Part shown: one piece after another, positions 37,000-45,117 of the stretch | How the letters are laid out: each line of letters starts with the position of its first letter | Numbering within the stretch: position 1 is the first letter of the stretch | Source of the DNA: Formosa algae | Lineage (GTDB): Bacteria; Bacteroidota; Bacteroidia; Flavobacteriales; Flavobacteriaceae | DNA: 64,000 nt | NCBI RefSeq assembly: GCF_001439665.1 | Contig: NZ_LMAK01000073.1 | Span: 1 to 64,000, forward strand | Direction: 5' to 3' | Notes under the pieces: generated by a model | Seen by the model: the letters and a program-made list of their open reading frames with translations, nothing else | What the model was told of the DNA's origin: nothing | Database searches by the model: none | Made by a program: the position numbers and the translations under genes

Positions 37000-37009
37000 A
37001 AATTAAATT

Positions 37010-37855
37010 TTAAAAATGTCCGACAAAACTTTTAGGTTGTAAATCTGGTAACACATACTCTTTTTGAACATCAGATTTTCTTTGATTCCCTATATCCATA
37101 AGGTATTCGATAATTGCATTACGTGTAGATTTAAAATTAGGATCATCATTCAACGCCGTTTTATCTCTCGGACGATCTATATTAATTTTAAACTCTGGTC
37201 CTAAGGTTGCATTAGGCCCTGGACGTAACGGAATAATACGGTCTGCCATATAAATGCCTTCATCTACATCATTAGTAATTAATAAGGCCGTACGTTTTTC
37301 TTTTCCCCAAATATTTAATATTTCATCTTGAAGATTTCCGCGAGTCAATGCATCTAAAGCGCCTAAAGGCTCGTCCATAATAATCATTTCAGGTTTCATT
37401 GCTAAAGCTCTAGCAACAGCGACACGTTGGCGCATTCCTCCAGACAATTCATTTGGGCGCTTATTCATAGCAGGTGTTAAGTTTACCATCTCTATATAAT
37501 CTGCAACTAATGCATGCAATTCGGATTTACTTTTCTTAGGAAACACTACTTTTACCGCCATATAAATATTCTGAGCTACCGTTAACCAAGGCAACAACGA
37601 ATAATTCTGAAAAATCACGCCTCGCTCATGGCTGGTACCAGAAACTTGTTGTCCTTTAAACAACACCTCACCACTTGTAGCAGTAATAAGTCCATTTATT
37701 AAATTGACTAATGTTGTTTTTCCGCTACCTGTAAATCCTACAATAGCAACAAATTCGCCTTCTTCTATAGATAAATTAATGTTGGAAAGTACTTCGGGAG
37801 CATCGTCTGCATGTCCGTACGTTTTACATATATTATTTAATTCTAAATACGCCAT
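37010..37855 (-). CDS. Nitrate/nitrite-type ABC transporter ATPase (NrtC-like)
   Basis: A 281-residue ATPase. Walker A is GFTGSGKTT, the signature is LSGGMRQRVAVARA, Walker B is MIIMDEPLGALD, and the switch region reads LITNDVDEGIYMADR. Asn takes the place of the usual His in the H-loop (ITNDVDE), so this site may be weak or inactive in hydrolysis. Unlike cyanobacterial NrtC it lacks a fused binding-protein domain. It lies 18 bases after the permease gene. Confidence 0.87.
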   Translation of the reverse strand: MAYLELNNICKTYGHADDAPEVLSNINLSIEEGEFVAIVGFTGSGKTTLVNLINGLITATSGEVLFKGQQVSGTSHERGVIFQNYSLLPWLTVAQNIYMAVKVVFPKKSKSELHALVADYIEMVNLTPAMNKRPNELSGGMRQRVAVARALAMKPEMIIMDEPLGALDALTRGNLQDEILNIWGKEKRTALLITNDVDEGIYMADRIIPLRPGPNATLGPEFKINIDRPRDKTALNDDPNFKSTRNAIIEYLMDIGNQRKSDVQKEYVLPDLQPKSFVGHF

Positions 37856-37873
37856 ATCTTATTTTTTTTCAGA

Positions 37874-38980
37874 TTAAATACCTTCGTTTTTATTAAAAGA
37901 CACTGCATTTTGAATGGTTAACATGATTCTATCTAATAAGAATCCGATAATACCAATGACAAACATGGCTACAATAATTTTTGAATTTGAATCGTTCGCA
38001 CCATTCTGAAACTCTTCCCAAACAAACAATCCTAAACCTGGACTTTGCGCCAATAATTCAATTGCAATTAACACCATCCATGCTACGGATAACGTAATTT
38101 TTAATCCTGTAAAAATTAATGGTAAAGACGATGGTAAAATAACTTTAAACACTTTTTGTATAGGGCCTAATTTTAAAACCTTTGCAACGTTTATATAATC
38201 TTTATCTACTGAAGACACCCCCATAGCTGTATTTACTAAAGTGGCCCACATAGAACATAACCCTACACTTATAAAAGAGATAATAAAAGAACTATCGTCT
38301 GTAGAATCTATTAAAATGGTTTTCACAATCATGAATACTAATAAGTACCAAACTACTGGAGATACAGGTTTAAAAATTTGAATAAACCAATTAAACGCAC
38401 TTCGCAATGTTGGACTTAAACCAATAAGTATTCCTAACGGTACAGCAATAATTAAGGCCAATAAAAAGCCTGCAAACACTGTTTTTAAACTCATTATTAT
38501 CTGATCGATAAACGATGGTCTCCCTGTATAGGTTATCGGATCTAAACCAGAAGCAATACGTTCTGTGTTTAACACTTCTGTTTTTTCTTTAAACGCTGCT
38601 TTATCTGCACTAATCGCATTATGATCTTTTAATAACGACTTATAAGAATCCCAAACCTGACTTGGCGCAGGCAAGGTGTTAGGCTGACAGCTTACATCTC
38701 CAGAAGCAATACATGCTTTCATCTCATCGGCAGCAGCTGGACCTTGGTCGGTTAGTGCTTTTTCTACTTTAAAATTAGCTTCTCTTTGATAAAGTGCTTT
38801 TGCGCCTAAATGCCACATTCCGATAAATAATAGAATAGACGCCAGGGGCACAATCACTTTTCTTAAAAAGCTTATAAAATCTTCTCTTTCTAAATTTCCT
38901 GTGAATAGGTCTTTTAAAGTACTTAAAAATCCTAATCCCATAAATTTGCTAACGCGTCCTAAGGTTATGCTCTGCTTCAT
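37874..38980 (-). CDS. Nitrate/nitrite-type ABC transporter permease (NrtB-like)
   Basis: A 368-residue inner-membrane permease of the NrtB/SsuC/TauC type. A first helix is near residues 43-60 and a periplasmic stretch of about 100 residues follows (with Cys pair CIASGDVSC and LPAPSQVWDSYKSLL). The remaining helices contain the EAA-like cytoplasmic loop, VAKVLKLGPIQKVFKVILPSS. The long first periplasmic loop makes it larger than the usual roughly 270-residue members. It lies 25 bases after the binding protein gene. Operon with both ATPases. Confidence 0.88.
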   Translation of the reverse strand: MKQSITLGRVSKFMGLGFLSTLKDLFTGNLEREDFISFLRKVIVPLASILLFIGMWHLGAKALYQREANFKVEKALTDQGPAAADEMKACIASGDVSCQPNTLPAPSQVWDSYKSLLKDHNAISADKAAFKEKTEVLNTERIASGLDPITYTGRPSFIDQIIMSLKTVFAGFLLALIIAVPLGILIGLSPTLRSAFNWFIQIFKPVSPVVWYLLVFMIVKTILIDSTDDSSFIISFISVGLCSMWATLVNTAMGVSSVDKDYINVAKVLKLGPIQKVFKVILPSSLPLIFTGLKITLSVAWMVLIAIELLAQSPGLGLFVWEEFQNGANDSNSKIIVAMFVIGIIGFLLDRIMLTIQNAVSFNKNEGI

Positions 38981-39005
38981 GATTATGTACTTAAATGATT
39001 TGAAA

Positions 39006-40400
39006 TTATTGTATTGGTTGATCTTTATTACCTATAGAAAAACTATTTATATACTCAATAGGTTTTTTTGCATCGAAAACAGTACCGTCTATAAAATCTG
39101 TAGTAGCTGGCTTATAACCGTCTGTTGCTGGAATATCTTCTGCAGGAATCTGTCCTTCTTCAACTAAAAGTGTTGCCGCTTTTTTCCAAATATCTGGTCT
39201 GTAAATATCTTTTATTGTTTCTCCATACCAATCTGCCGACTTAGCTTCATGAATTTGTCCCCAACGACGCATCTGTGTTAAGAACCAAACACCATCTGAA
39301 TAGAACGGATATGTCGCATTGTATTTGTAAAACACATTAAAGTCTGGCATATCACGTTTATCGCCTTTTTCAAATTCAAATGTTCCCGTCATAGAGTTAG
39401 CAATAACCGCTTCGTCTGCTCCAACATATTGAGACATCGATAAAATTTTCACAGCTTCAGCTCTGTTAGACGGTTCGTCTAACCATTTTCCTGCTCTAAT
39501 TAATGCTTTAGTCACTGCAATGGCTGTATTAGGATTATCTTCCACAAACTTTTTAGTCATTACAAAAACCTTCTCTGGATTATTCTTCCAAATATCATAG
39601 TTTGTCACTACCGGCACTCCAATACCTTTAAATACAGCTTGCTGATTCCAAGGCTCTCCCACACAATATCCATAAATTGTTCCTGCTTCTAAAGTCGCTG
39701 GCATTTGTGGCGGAGGTGTAACAGACAATAACACTTCTGCATCTATTTGTCCCTGAACATTTTCTTCTGTATACATTCCTGGGTGAATTCCTGCTGCCGC
39801 TAACCAATATCTGATTTCATAATTATGTGTAGATACCGGAAACACCATTCCCATTTTAAATGGTTTTCCAGAATTTCTGTATTCTTGAATTACTGGTTTT
39901 AAAGCTTCTGCTTTTATAGGGTGAACTGGTTTTCCTTCAGAATCTTTTGGTACATTAGGTTTCATTTTAGACCAAACATCGTTAGATACTGTAATTCCGT
40001 TTCCGTTTAAATCCATTGAAAAAGGAGTCACTAATTCTGCTTGTCTTCCAAAACCAGCACCAGCAGCAATTGGTTGCCCTGCTAACATATGAGAACCATC
40101 TAATTGACCATCAATAACACGGTCTAAAACATTTTTCCAATTAGATTGTGCTTCTACAGAAACATACAATCCTTCATCTTCAAAAAATCCTTTTTCTTTT
40201 GCAATAGCTAAAGGCGCCATATCTGTTAACTTTATAAAACCAAAAGTTAATTGAGGCTTTTCAATGTTTAATGTTTTCGTTTTAGATGTGCTTTCAACAA
40301 CGTGTTCTGCAACTGCTTTTTCTTTTTCTTTACCACCGCAAGACCCTAGCATGATCGCCAAAGGCACAATAAGTATTGATTTTTTAATTAGTGCTTTCAT
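39006..40400 (-). CDS. NrtA/CmpA-family substrate-binding lipoprotein
   Basis: A 464-residue lipoprotein (lipobox MLGSC, Cys21) anchored in the inner membrane facing the periplasm. NrtA/CmpA landmarks are visible: [46 protein letters not shown]-type segment, [12 protein letters not shown] and MRRWGQI. These bind nitrate/nitrite in NrtA and bicarbonate in CmpA; telling them apart needs the pocket residues, so nitrate/nitrite is inferred from family and the FNR-like neighbour. First gene of the five-gene operon to 34809. Its promoter region contains the dyad at 40421-40436. Confidence 0.86.
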   Translation of the reverse strand: MKALIKKSILIVPLAIMLGSCGGKEKEKAVAEHVVESTSKTKTLNIEKPQLTFGFIKLTDMAPLAIAKEKGFFEDEGLYVSVEAQSNWKNVLDRVIDGQLDGSHMLAGQPIAAGAGFGRQAELVTPFSMDLNGNGITVSNDVWSKMKPNVPKDSEGKPVHPIKAEALKPVIQEYRNSGKPFKMGMVFPVSTHNYEIRYWLAAAGIHPGMYTEENVQGQIDAEVLLSVTPPPQMPATLEAGTIYGYCVGEPWNQQAVFKGIGVPVVTNYDIWKNNPEKVFVMTKKFVEDNPNTAIAVTKALIRAGKWLDEPSNRAEAVKILSMSQYVGADEAVIANSMTGTFEFEKGDKRDMPDFNVFYKYNATYPFYSDGVWFLTQMRRWGQIHEAKSADWYGETIKDIYRPDIWKKAATLLVEEGQIPAEDIPATDGYKPATTDFIDGTVFDAKKPIEYINSFSIGNKDQPIQ

Positions 40401-40420
40401 ATTATATTGGTTTCAATTAT

Positions 40421-40436
40421 TAAGTATTAATACTTA
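40421..40436. promoter_or_regulatory. Perfect 16-base dyad, candidate FNR-like operator
   Basis: TAAGTATTAATACTTA is its own reverse complement and is followed by GTTT. Half-sites TAAGTA / TACTTA are spaced by 4 bases, the spacing of CRP/FNR-family sites. It sits just downstream of the -7 element, over the expected transcription start. Confidence 0.6.
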
Positions 40437-40444
40437 GTTTTAAA

Positions 40445-40473
40445 CAAATATATAAGTAGTATTGAATATACAA
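40445..40473 (-). promoter_or_regulatory. Promoter of the nitrate-type transporter operon
   Basis: Minus strand TTG (40471-40473), 18 bases, TATATTTG (40445-40452). The predicted start of transcription, about 40440, lies next to or in the dyad. Confidence 0.75.
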
Positions 40474-40722
40474 GATGATTTACACCATAAACCAAACGCT
40501 TTTTACACCATATAAAAACCTGACAAAACACATGTTTTAAGTTTATACAATTGAAATACAGTGTTTTAAACATGAAAATCAAATAAATAAAAATTGGAAA
40601 AATATAGATATTACTACGTAAAAAAACTTCTAAAATTAGAACTACGTAGAAAATTTGACTTTTTAATAAAAAAAAGAAATGCTGAAGAGGTTATATAAAA
40701 ATGAGAGAAGGATAAAATGAAA

Positions 40723-41472
40723 TTAACTATCCAGAAAGAAATTATGAGCACTAATCTCATTTTTCAGACCGTCGATATCATAAATACCAATTTTTTTACC
40801 ACTGGCAATGATGAGTTTTTCCTTTTTTAAAGCTGAAAAAATTCTAATAATTTGCTCATCGGAAGTTCCTGTATAATCTGCGTATTCTTTACGACTTAGC
40901 GGAAGGTTTAGAAATCCGTTAGTAGACCCGAATTTTCTATTAATATAAAGTAACATGTCCGCCACACGTTCTCGAACAGTCATTTGAGATAAAGACTTTA
41001 CTTTGGCTTCACTCCTATTTAGCTCGTTAGCGTAAAACAGCATCATATCATAAGAAAAACGTGGATTTTCATACAAAACCTCCTGTAACATTTGCTTAGA
41101 GAAACAACATAAAACGGTATGTTCTAAAGCAATTGCACCAATAGAATAACTATCAGCCGTACCAAAACCACGATGCCCTATAATTTCACCATCATTAGCG
41201 AAACGTACAATATGTTCTTTACCATTTATGCCCGTTCTAAACACTTTTACTTTACCCGATTTTACAAAATACAAGCCATTTACGGGAGCACCTTCAATAA
41301 TAAACTGCTGCCCTTTTTTAATTTGCAGTGTACTTTTATGGTTTACAAATTTAGATTCGGAAAGAGTCTGGTAATTTCGCTTTATTAAACAAGAAGAGTT
41401 CATACAGGCTCCGCAGGACACACTAGAAGGTGTCAGTTTTTGAAAGGATCGCTGTGAACTATTTAAAGGCAT
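40723..41472 (-). CDS. Crp/Fnr-family regulator with FNR-like cysteines
   Basis: A 249-residue regulator, the length of E. coli FNR. N-terminal cysteines C20-x2-C23-x4-C28 and a cysteine pair C122-C123 match the arrangement of the four [4Fe-4S] ligands of FNR (C20, C23, C29, C122). The spacing of the third differs by one. A cyclic-nucleotide-binding-like beta-roll (about 48-130) is followed by the dimer helix. The helix-turn-helix is near 192-220 with recognition segment SDEQIIRIFSAL, where E206 and R210 match the DNA-contacting Glu and Arg of FNR. It is likely an oxygen, NO or redox sensor; it could also be a cluster-free regulator. Located upstream of, and oriented with, the nitrate-type operon. 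Confidence 0.85.
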   Translation of the reverse strand: MPLNSSQRSFQKLTPSSVSCGACMNSSCLIKRNYQTLSESKFVNHKSTLQIKKGQQFIIEGAPVNGLYFVKSGKVKVFRTGINGKEHIVRFANDGEIIGHRGFGTADSYSIGAIALEHTVLCCFSKQMLQEVLYENPRFSYDMMLFYANELNRSEAKVKSLSQMTVRERVADMLLYINRKFGSTNGFLNLPLSRKEYADYTGTSDEQIIRIFSALKKEKLIIASGKKIGIYDIDGLKNEISAHNFFLDS

Positions 41473-41475
41473 AAA

Positions 41476-41512
41476 ATTAAGTACTTAATACAATATTAAG
41501 TAATAATACTTA
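41476..41512. promoter_or_regulatory. Candidate operators upstream of the FNR-like gene
   Basis: TAAGTA-ATAA-TACTTA (41497-41512, followed by GTTT as at the transporter operon) and a separate perfect palindrome ATTAAGTACTTAAT (41476-41489). TAATATTG (41491-41498, minus) is a near-consensus -7 element between or under them. The layout suggests negative autoregulation. Confidence 0.55.
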
Positions 41513-41685
41513 GTTTATTAGCGATAGCAATCATTTTTATGATTTTCTCAAAAATCTAAAAGCAATACACACAATTCTTTACAGTAAAAAAGAAATACTA
41601 TTAATTTACTAACTAGAAACGCTTCTTTATTTATCTATTAAGAGTTGCAAAATTTAATCTGTAGCATATTTCATTAAAAATTAGC

Positions 41686-41726
41686 ACAAAAAAATCCCCA
41701 ACATATACATGTTGAGGAGTTTTAAA
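41686..41726 (-). terminator. Terminator of the transaldolase gene
   Basis: CCCCAACAT (41696-41704) pairs with ATGTTGAGG (41709-41717), with one G-U pair in minus-strand RNA. A T-run follows on that strand. Confidence 0.8.
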
Positions 41727-41746
41727 AATTATATTAAAATCAGGAA

Positions 41747-42400
41747 TTAGTTTCCTTTTTTATAATCTTCTAAAAATTTAGCTAAACCACTATCTGTAAG
41801 TGGGTGCTTTAATAAGCCTTCAATAGAACTTAATGGTCCAGTCATAACATCTGCTCCTAATTTAGCACAGTCAATAACGTGCATGGTGTGACGTACTGAA
41901 GCTGCTAAGATTTGAGTTTCGAATGCATAGTTATCATAGATATGGCGAATTTCAGCAATAAGGTTTAAACCATCTGTAGAAATATCATCTAAACGCCCAA
42001 TAAATGGAGACACATATGTTGCACCTGCTTTAGCTGCTAATAAGGCTTGTCCTGGAGAAAATACTAAAGTTACGTTTGTTCTAATTCCTTTTTCAGAAAA
42101 ATATTTACACGCTTTAATACCATCTTTAATCATTGGTAATTTTACAACGATTTGCTCGTGTAATTCAGCTAAGGCTTCACCTTCTTTAATCATCCCTTCA
42201 AAATCTGTAGAGATCACTTCGGCACTAACATCACCTTCAACAATATTACAAATATCTACGTAATGTTTTAAAATATTATCGTGTCCTGTAATACCTTCTT
42301 TCGCCATTAAAGACGGGTTAGTTGTAACACCATCAAGAACGCCTAATTCTTGAGCTTCCTTAATTTGAGCTAAATTTGCTGTATCAATAAAAAACTTCAT
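41747..42400 (-). CDS. fsa: Fructose-6-phosphate aldolase / small transaldolase
   Basis: A 217-residue TIM-barrel class I aldolase of the TalC/FSA family. The start [17 protein letters not shown] and [13 protein letters not shown] near residues 24-36 are typical. The Schiff-base lysine is K87 in VVKLPM. The length fits FSA/TalC rather than the roughly 320-residue classical transaldolase. In flavobacteria this form is thought to serve the non-oxidative pentose phosphate pathway. Sequence alone does not separate aldolase from transaldolase activity. It is monocistronic with a hairpin terminator. Confidence 0.92.
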   Translation of the reverse strand: MKFFIDTANLAQIKEAQELGVLDGVTTNPSLMAKEGITGHDNILKHYVDICNIVEGDVSAEVISTDFEGMIKEGEALAELHEQIVVKLPMIKDGIKACKYFSEKGIRTNVTLVFSPGQALLAAKAGATYVSPFIGRLDDISTDGLNLIAEIRHIYDNYAFETQILAASVRHTMHVIDCAKLGADVMTGPLSSIEGLLKHPLTDSGLAKFLEDYKKGN

Positions 42401-42515
42401 TATTCTATAATTTAATTATAATTGTATATTCTTGGTTGCTAATTTACAACAATATGGACGTTAAATTTATCATTTTAAAGAAATAACATCAAAAATTTAC
42501 GTAAACGTTTACTGA

Positions 42516-43319
42516 CTATAATTTATAGTGATTCAGTAACATTTTCTCGTATACCTTGTCTGGTAAAATTCGTTTTAACACAATAGAAACCTTTTGTATA
42601 AATTCGCCTACCTTATAATGTATTTTAGGGTCTGGCGTATTAATGACTTTAAAAATAGCTTCTGCCATAATTTTAGGATCTTTCCCAAAATCGACATGAC
42701 TATCCATAAGTTTTAACGTATTCCCATACGGTACTTTATACGGCGAATCTTCTTGAATTGGAGCATGAAAACGTCCTGCTGCAATATTCGTTGCAAAATC
42801 GCCAGGCGCTACATTTGTCATTTTAATATTGAAACTTTTAAGTTCCATTCTATAAGCTTCTGTCACTAATTCTAAAGCACCTTTACTTGCACTATAAATA
42901 CCGCGATATGGCAAGCCCATGTATCCGGCAATTGACGTTACATTTATAATTAATCCGTTTTGCTGCTTACGCATTTGTGGTAAAACCGCTTTTATAACTT
43001 GTAATGGTCCAAAAAAATTAGTGTCGAAATGACTTTTCATTTCATCTAGAGGAATTTCTTCAATTGGCCCTGTTATTCCAACTCCTGCATTATTAATTAA
43101 CACATCTAAACGGTCTTCTAATTCTAAAAGCGATTGCACACAACTAGAAATTGTAGAAGCATCTTTTACATCTAATTTTAATATGGGAAATTTACTTGAA
43201 GTATAATGTTCTGGAGATCGGCTTGTGCCATACACTTTAAATCCTTTTTCTGATAAAAATTCTCCTATAGATTTTCCTATTCCTGAAGAACCACCTGTAA
43301 TTAATACTACTTTAGACAT
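42516..43319 (-). CDS. Short-chain dehydrogenase/reductase
   Basis: A 267-residue classical SDR. The nucleotide motif is TGGSSGIG (8-15), NNAG lies at 76-79, and the catalytic residues are Ser129, Tyr142 and Lys146 (YSASK). The dinucleotide-binding start and R at GTSRS (31-35) suggest NADP(H). C-terminal segment VSIVLKRILPDKVYEKML is hydrophobic, hinting at membrane association. The nearest neighbours are the SRP RNA and fsa, neither of which suggests a substrate. Confidence 0.88.
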   Translation of the reverse strand: MSKVVLITGGSSGIGKSIGEFLSEKGFKVYGTSRSPEHYTSSKFPILKLDVKDASTISSCVQSLLELEDRLDVLINNAGVGITGPIEEIPLDEMKSHFDTNFFGPLQVIKAVLPQMRKQQNGLIINVTSIAGYMGLPYRGIYSASKGALELVTEAYRMELKSFNIKMTNVAPGDFATNIAAGRFHAPIQEDSPYKVPYGNTLKLMDSHVDFGKDPKIMAEAIFKVINTPDPKIHYKVGEFIQKVSIVLKRILPDKVYEKMLLNHYKL

Positions 43320-43402
43320 AAAACTATTACTCTATTTATGTGGGCAAAAATACAATTTAAATAAGGGAAAAATGAAGAGAAATTTAGGAAACTATAAGGC
43401 AT

Positions 43403-43504
43403 AAAAAAAGGCAAGCTACCTACATCACACCGCTACGACCATTTACCTTTGCTGCGTTCCCGCCCTGGAGGATTCAACAGGAGCTGGTTGTGTAGGACTT
43501 GCCG
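43403..43504 (-). ncRNA. ffs: Signal recognition particle RNA, small bacterial type
   Basis: Minus-strand RNA of about 95-100 nt that binds Ffh and targets nascent membrane proteins. The ends pair (GGCAAGUCCUACAC with GUGUGAUGUAGGUAGCUUGCC). The conserved apical part reads CCAGGGCGGGAACGCAGC AAAGG, with the GGGAAC tetraloop region and the asymmetric-loop sequence expected of SRP domain IV. It ends in a T-run (43403-43409). The promoter is at 43508-43537 with the start a few bases before the RNA. Confidence 0.93.
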
Positions 43505-43507
43505 GTG

Positions 43508-43537
43508 CAAATATACATTCTTTTTATTTTTACACAA
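43508..43537 (-). promoter_or_regulatory. Promoter of SRP RNA
   Basis: Minus strand TTG (43535-43537), 19 bases, TATATTTG (43508-43515), with the RNA 5' end about 4 bases downstream. Confidence 0.85.
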
Positions 43538-43591
43538 TGATTTTTTTAACTGATTTTAAATAAATAAATTGCTTAAAATTAAATATTACAA

Positions 43592-44629
43592 ATGAAACCT
43601 AGCAACATACTCTCTATCATATTTTTAAGTGCTGCATTAATTTCTTGCGGTAGTAGCTCGAATGATAAAAAAAGTGATTTTTCTTTAAAAACTAATGCTC
43701 CTGGCAATGGCATTTCGCTTCATGAAGACCTAAATCTGTCTATTAAAAATCCGAAAAACCTTCAAATCGATTCGATAGCTTACTATATTAATGACGCTAG
43801 AATTTCAGAAAACACAAATCTTAGTCAACAAAAACTAGGAAAACAAAACATTAAAGCCATCGTTTATACCGGCGGAGAAGCACAAACGATAACGTCGCCT
43901 TTACTTATTTTAAACGACGAACATCCAAAAGTATATACTTTCGAATTACTTAACACCTATCCGCACGACATTACATCATACACCCAAGGTTTAGAATTTT
44001 ATAACGATACCATGTATGAGAGTACAGGACAATACAAAGAATCTAAATTGAGAAAAGTAGATTATAAATCAGGAGATATTATAAAAAACGTAAACTTATC
44101 CGACGAATATTTTGGAGAAGGTTTAACTGTATTACATAATAAACTATACCAACTAACCTGGCAAAAAGGTACTGGTTTTGTTTACGATGCAAATACTTTA
44201 GAAAAACAATCTAGTTTTAAATACAACAACAGTAAAGAAGGCTGGGGACTTTGTAACGATGGGAATGTACTTTATAAAAGTGATGGTACAGAAAAAATAT
44301 GGATACTAGATCCAGAAACTTTAGAAGAGAAAAGCTTTATCCAAGTGTATACCAACAAAGGAAAAATTGGGCGTGTGAATGAACTAGAGTGGATTAACGG
44401 AAAAATATATGCTAACATTTACCAGAAAGATGGTGTTGCAATTATTAATCCGAAAAACGGGGCTGTAGAAGGTGTTATCGATTTTACACCATTAAAAAAG
44501 AAAGTGACACAACACCAAGGTTTGGATGTGTTAAACGGAATGGCCTTTAATACAACAACTAAAAGCTTATTTGTTACAGGAAAACGATGGGACAAATTGT
44601 TTGAAGTAACTGTAAAGCCTAAGAAGTAA
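43592..44629 (+). CDS. Glutaminyl-peptide cyclotransferase lipoprotein
   Basis: A 345-residue lipoprotein (lipobox LISC, Cys19). The Glu_cyclase_2 (plant/bacterial-type) five-bladed propeller starts at YPHDITSYTQGLEFYN, a family signature, and includes LYESTGQY-like and LYQLTWQ segments. Predicted to turn N-terminal glutamine into pyroglutamate on exported proteins. Residues 20-110 form an extra N-terminal domain preceding the propeller. It is cotranscribed with the thioesterase 3 bases downstream. In Bacteroidota signal peptidase II substrates and Gln-exposed proteins are targets, but that link is an inference. Confidence 0.85.
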   Translation: MKPSNILSIIFLSAALISCGSSSNDKKSDFSLKTNAPGNGISLHEDLNLSIKNPKNLQIDSIAYYINDARISENTNLSQQKLGKQNIKAIVYTGGEAQTITSPLLILNDEHPKVYTFELLNTYPHDITSYTQGLEFYNDTMYESTGQYKESKLRKVDYKSGDIIKNVNLSDEYFGEGLTVLHNKLYQLTWQKGTGFVYDANTLEKQSSFKYNNSKEGWGLCNDGNVLYKSDGTEKIWILDPETLEEKSFIQVYTNKGKIGRVNELEWINGKIYANIYQKDGVAIINPKNGAVEGVIDFTPLKKKVTQHQGLDVLNGMAFNTTTKSLFVTGKRWDKLFEVTVKPKK

Positions 44630-44632
44630 TTC

Positions 44633-45022
44633 ATGAAAACATTTGAACTTAAGGTTACTGTTACCGAAGATGATTTAGACGAATTAAACCATGTAAATAA
44701 CGTGCGCTATGTACAATGGCTTCAAGATGTAGCCAAAGGGCATTGGCAACATTCTGCTACTCCAGACATGCAAGCACAATATGTTTGGGTGGTTTTAGAG
44801 CATCATATTTATTATAAAGGTGAAGCGTTTTTAGGCGATCAGTTACAACTTAAGACATACATAAAAAAATCTGTTGGAGTTAAATCTATTCGTGTGGTAG
44901 AGATTTATAATCTAGATACAGATAAACTCTTATTAACATCAGAAACACATTGGTGTTTAATCCATGTCGATACCAAACGTCCAACACGTATCCCTGAAGC
45001 TGTCAAGAATATATTCATATAA
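44633..45022 (+). CDS. Acyl-CoA thioesterase, hotdog fold
   Basis: A 129-residue hotdog protein of the 4-hydroxybenzoyl-CoA thioesterase/YbgC class. The motif LDELNHVNNVRYVQWLQD (about 15-32) contains the expected catalytic carboxylate region and central helix. It hydrolyses acyl-CoA or acyl-ACP thioesters in the cytoplasm. It follows the cyclotransferase gene by three bases. Confidence 0.85.
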   Translation: MKTFELKVTVTEDDLDELNHVNNVRYVQWLQDVAKGHWQHSATPDMQAQYVWVVLEHHIYYKGEAFLGDQLQLKTYIKKSVGVKSIRVVEIYNLDTDKLLLTSETHWCLIHVDTKRPTRIPEAVKNIFI

Positions 45023-45117
45023 TTTAAATTGACACAAAACCAAAATCAATTAAATCTCAATTATCGTCTAAAAGTTATATTTTTACCTAAAACCTATAAG
45101 AGGTCCTGTTTATTATT

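Larger units (their letters stand above)
40401..40722. other. 322-base intergenic region upstream of the transporter operon
   Basis: Holds the operon promoter (40445-40473), the dyad (40421-40436), and farther up a TTCTAAAATTAGAA palindrome (40628-40641). Two copies of ACTACGTA (40613-40620 and 40641-40648) flank that palindrome. No terminator for the regulator gene is evident, so some read-through into the operon is possible. Confidence 0.6.

Noticed and set aside
36163-39005. Taurine or sulfonate importer
   Set aside because: The ATPases and permease could fit, but the binding protein has NrtA/CmpA landmarks and lacks a TauA/SsuA look. The assignment stays at family level.
40421-40436. Class II activator site for the transporter operon
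   Set aside because: The dyad lies downstream of the predicted -7 element, too close to the start codon for activation from -41.5.
43411-43503. Inverted repeat considered as an insertion-element end
   Set aside because: It folds as the SRP RNA with the conserved apical loop and has its own promoter and T-run.
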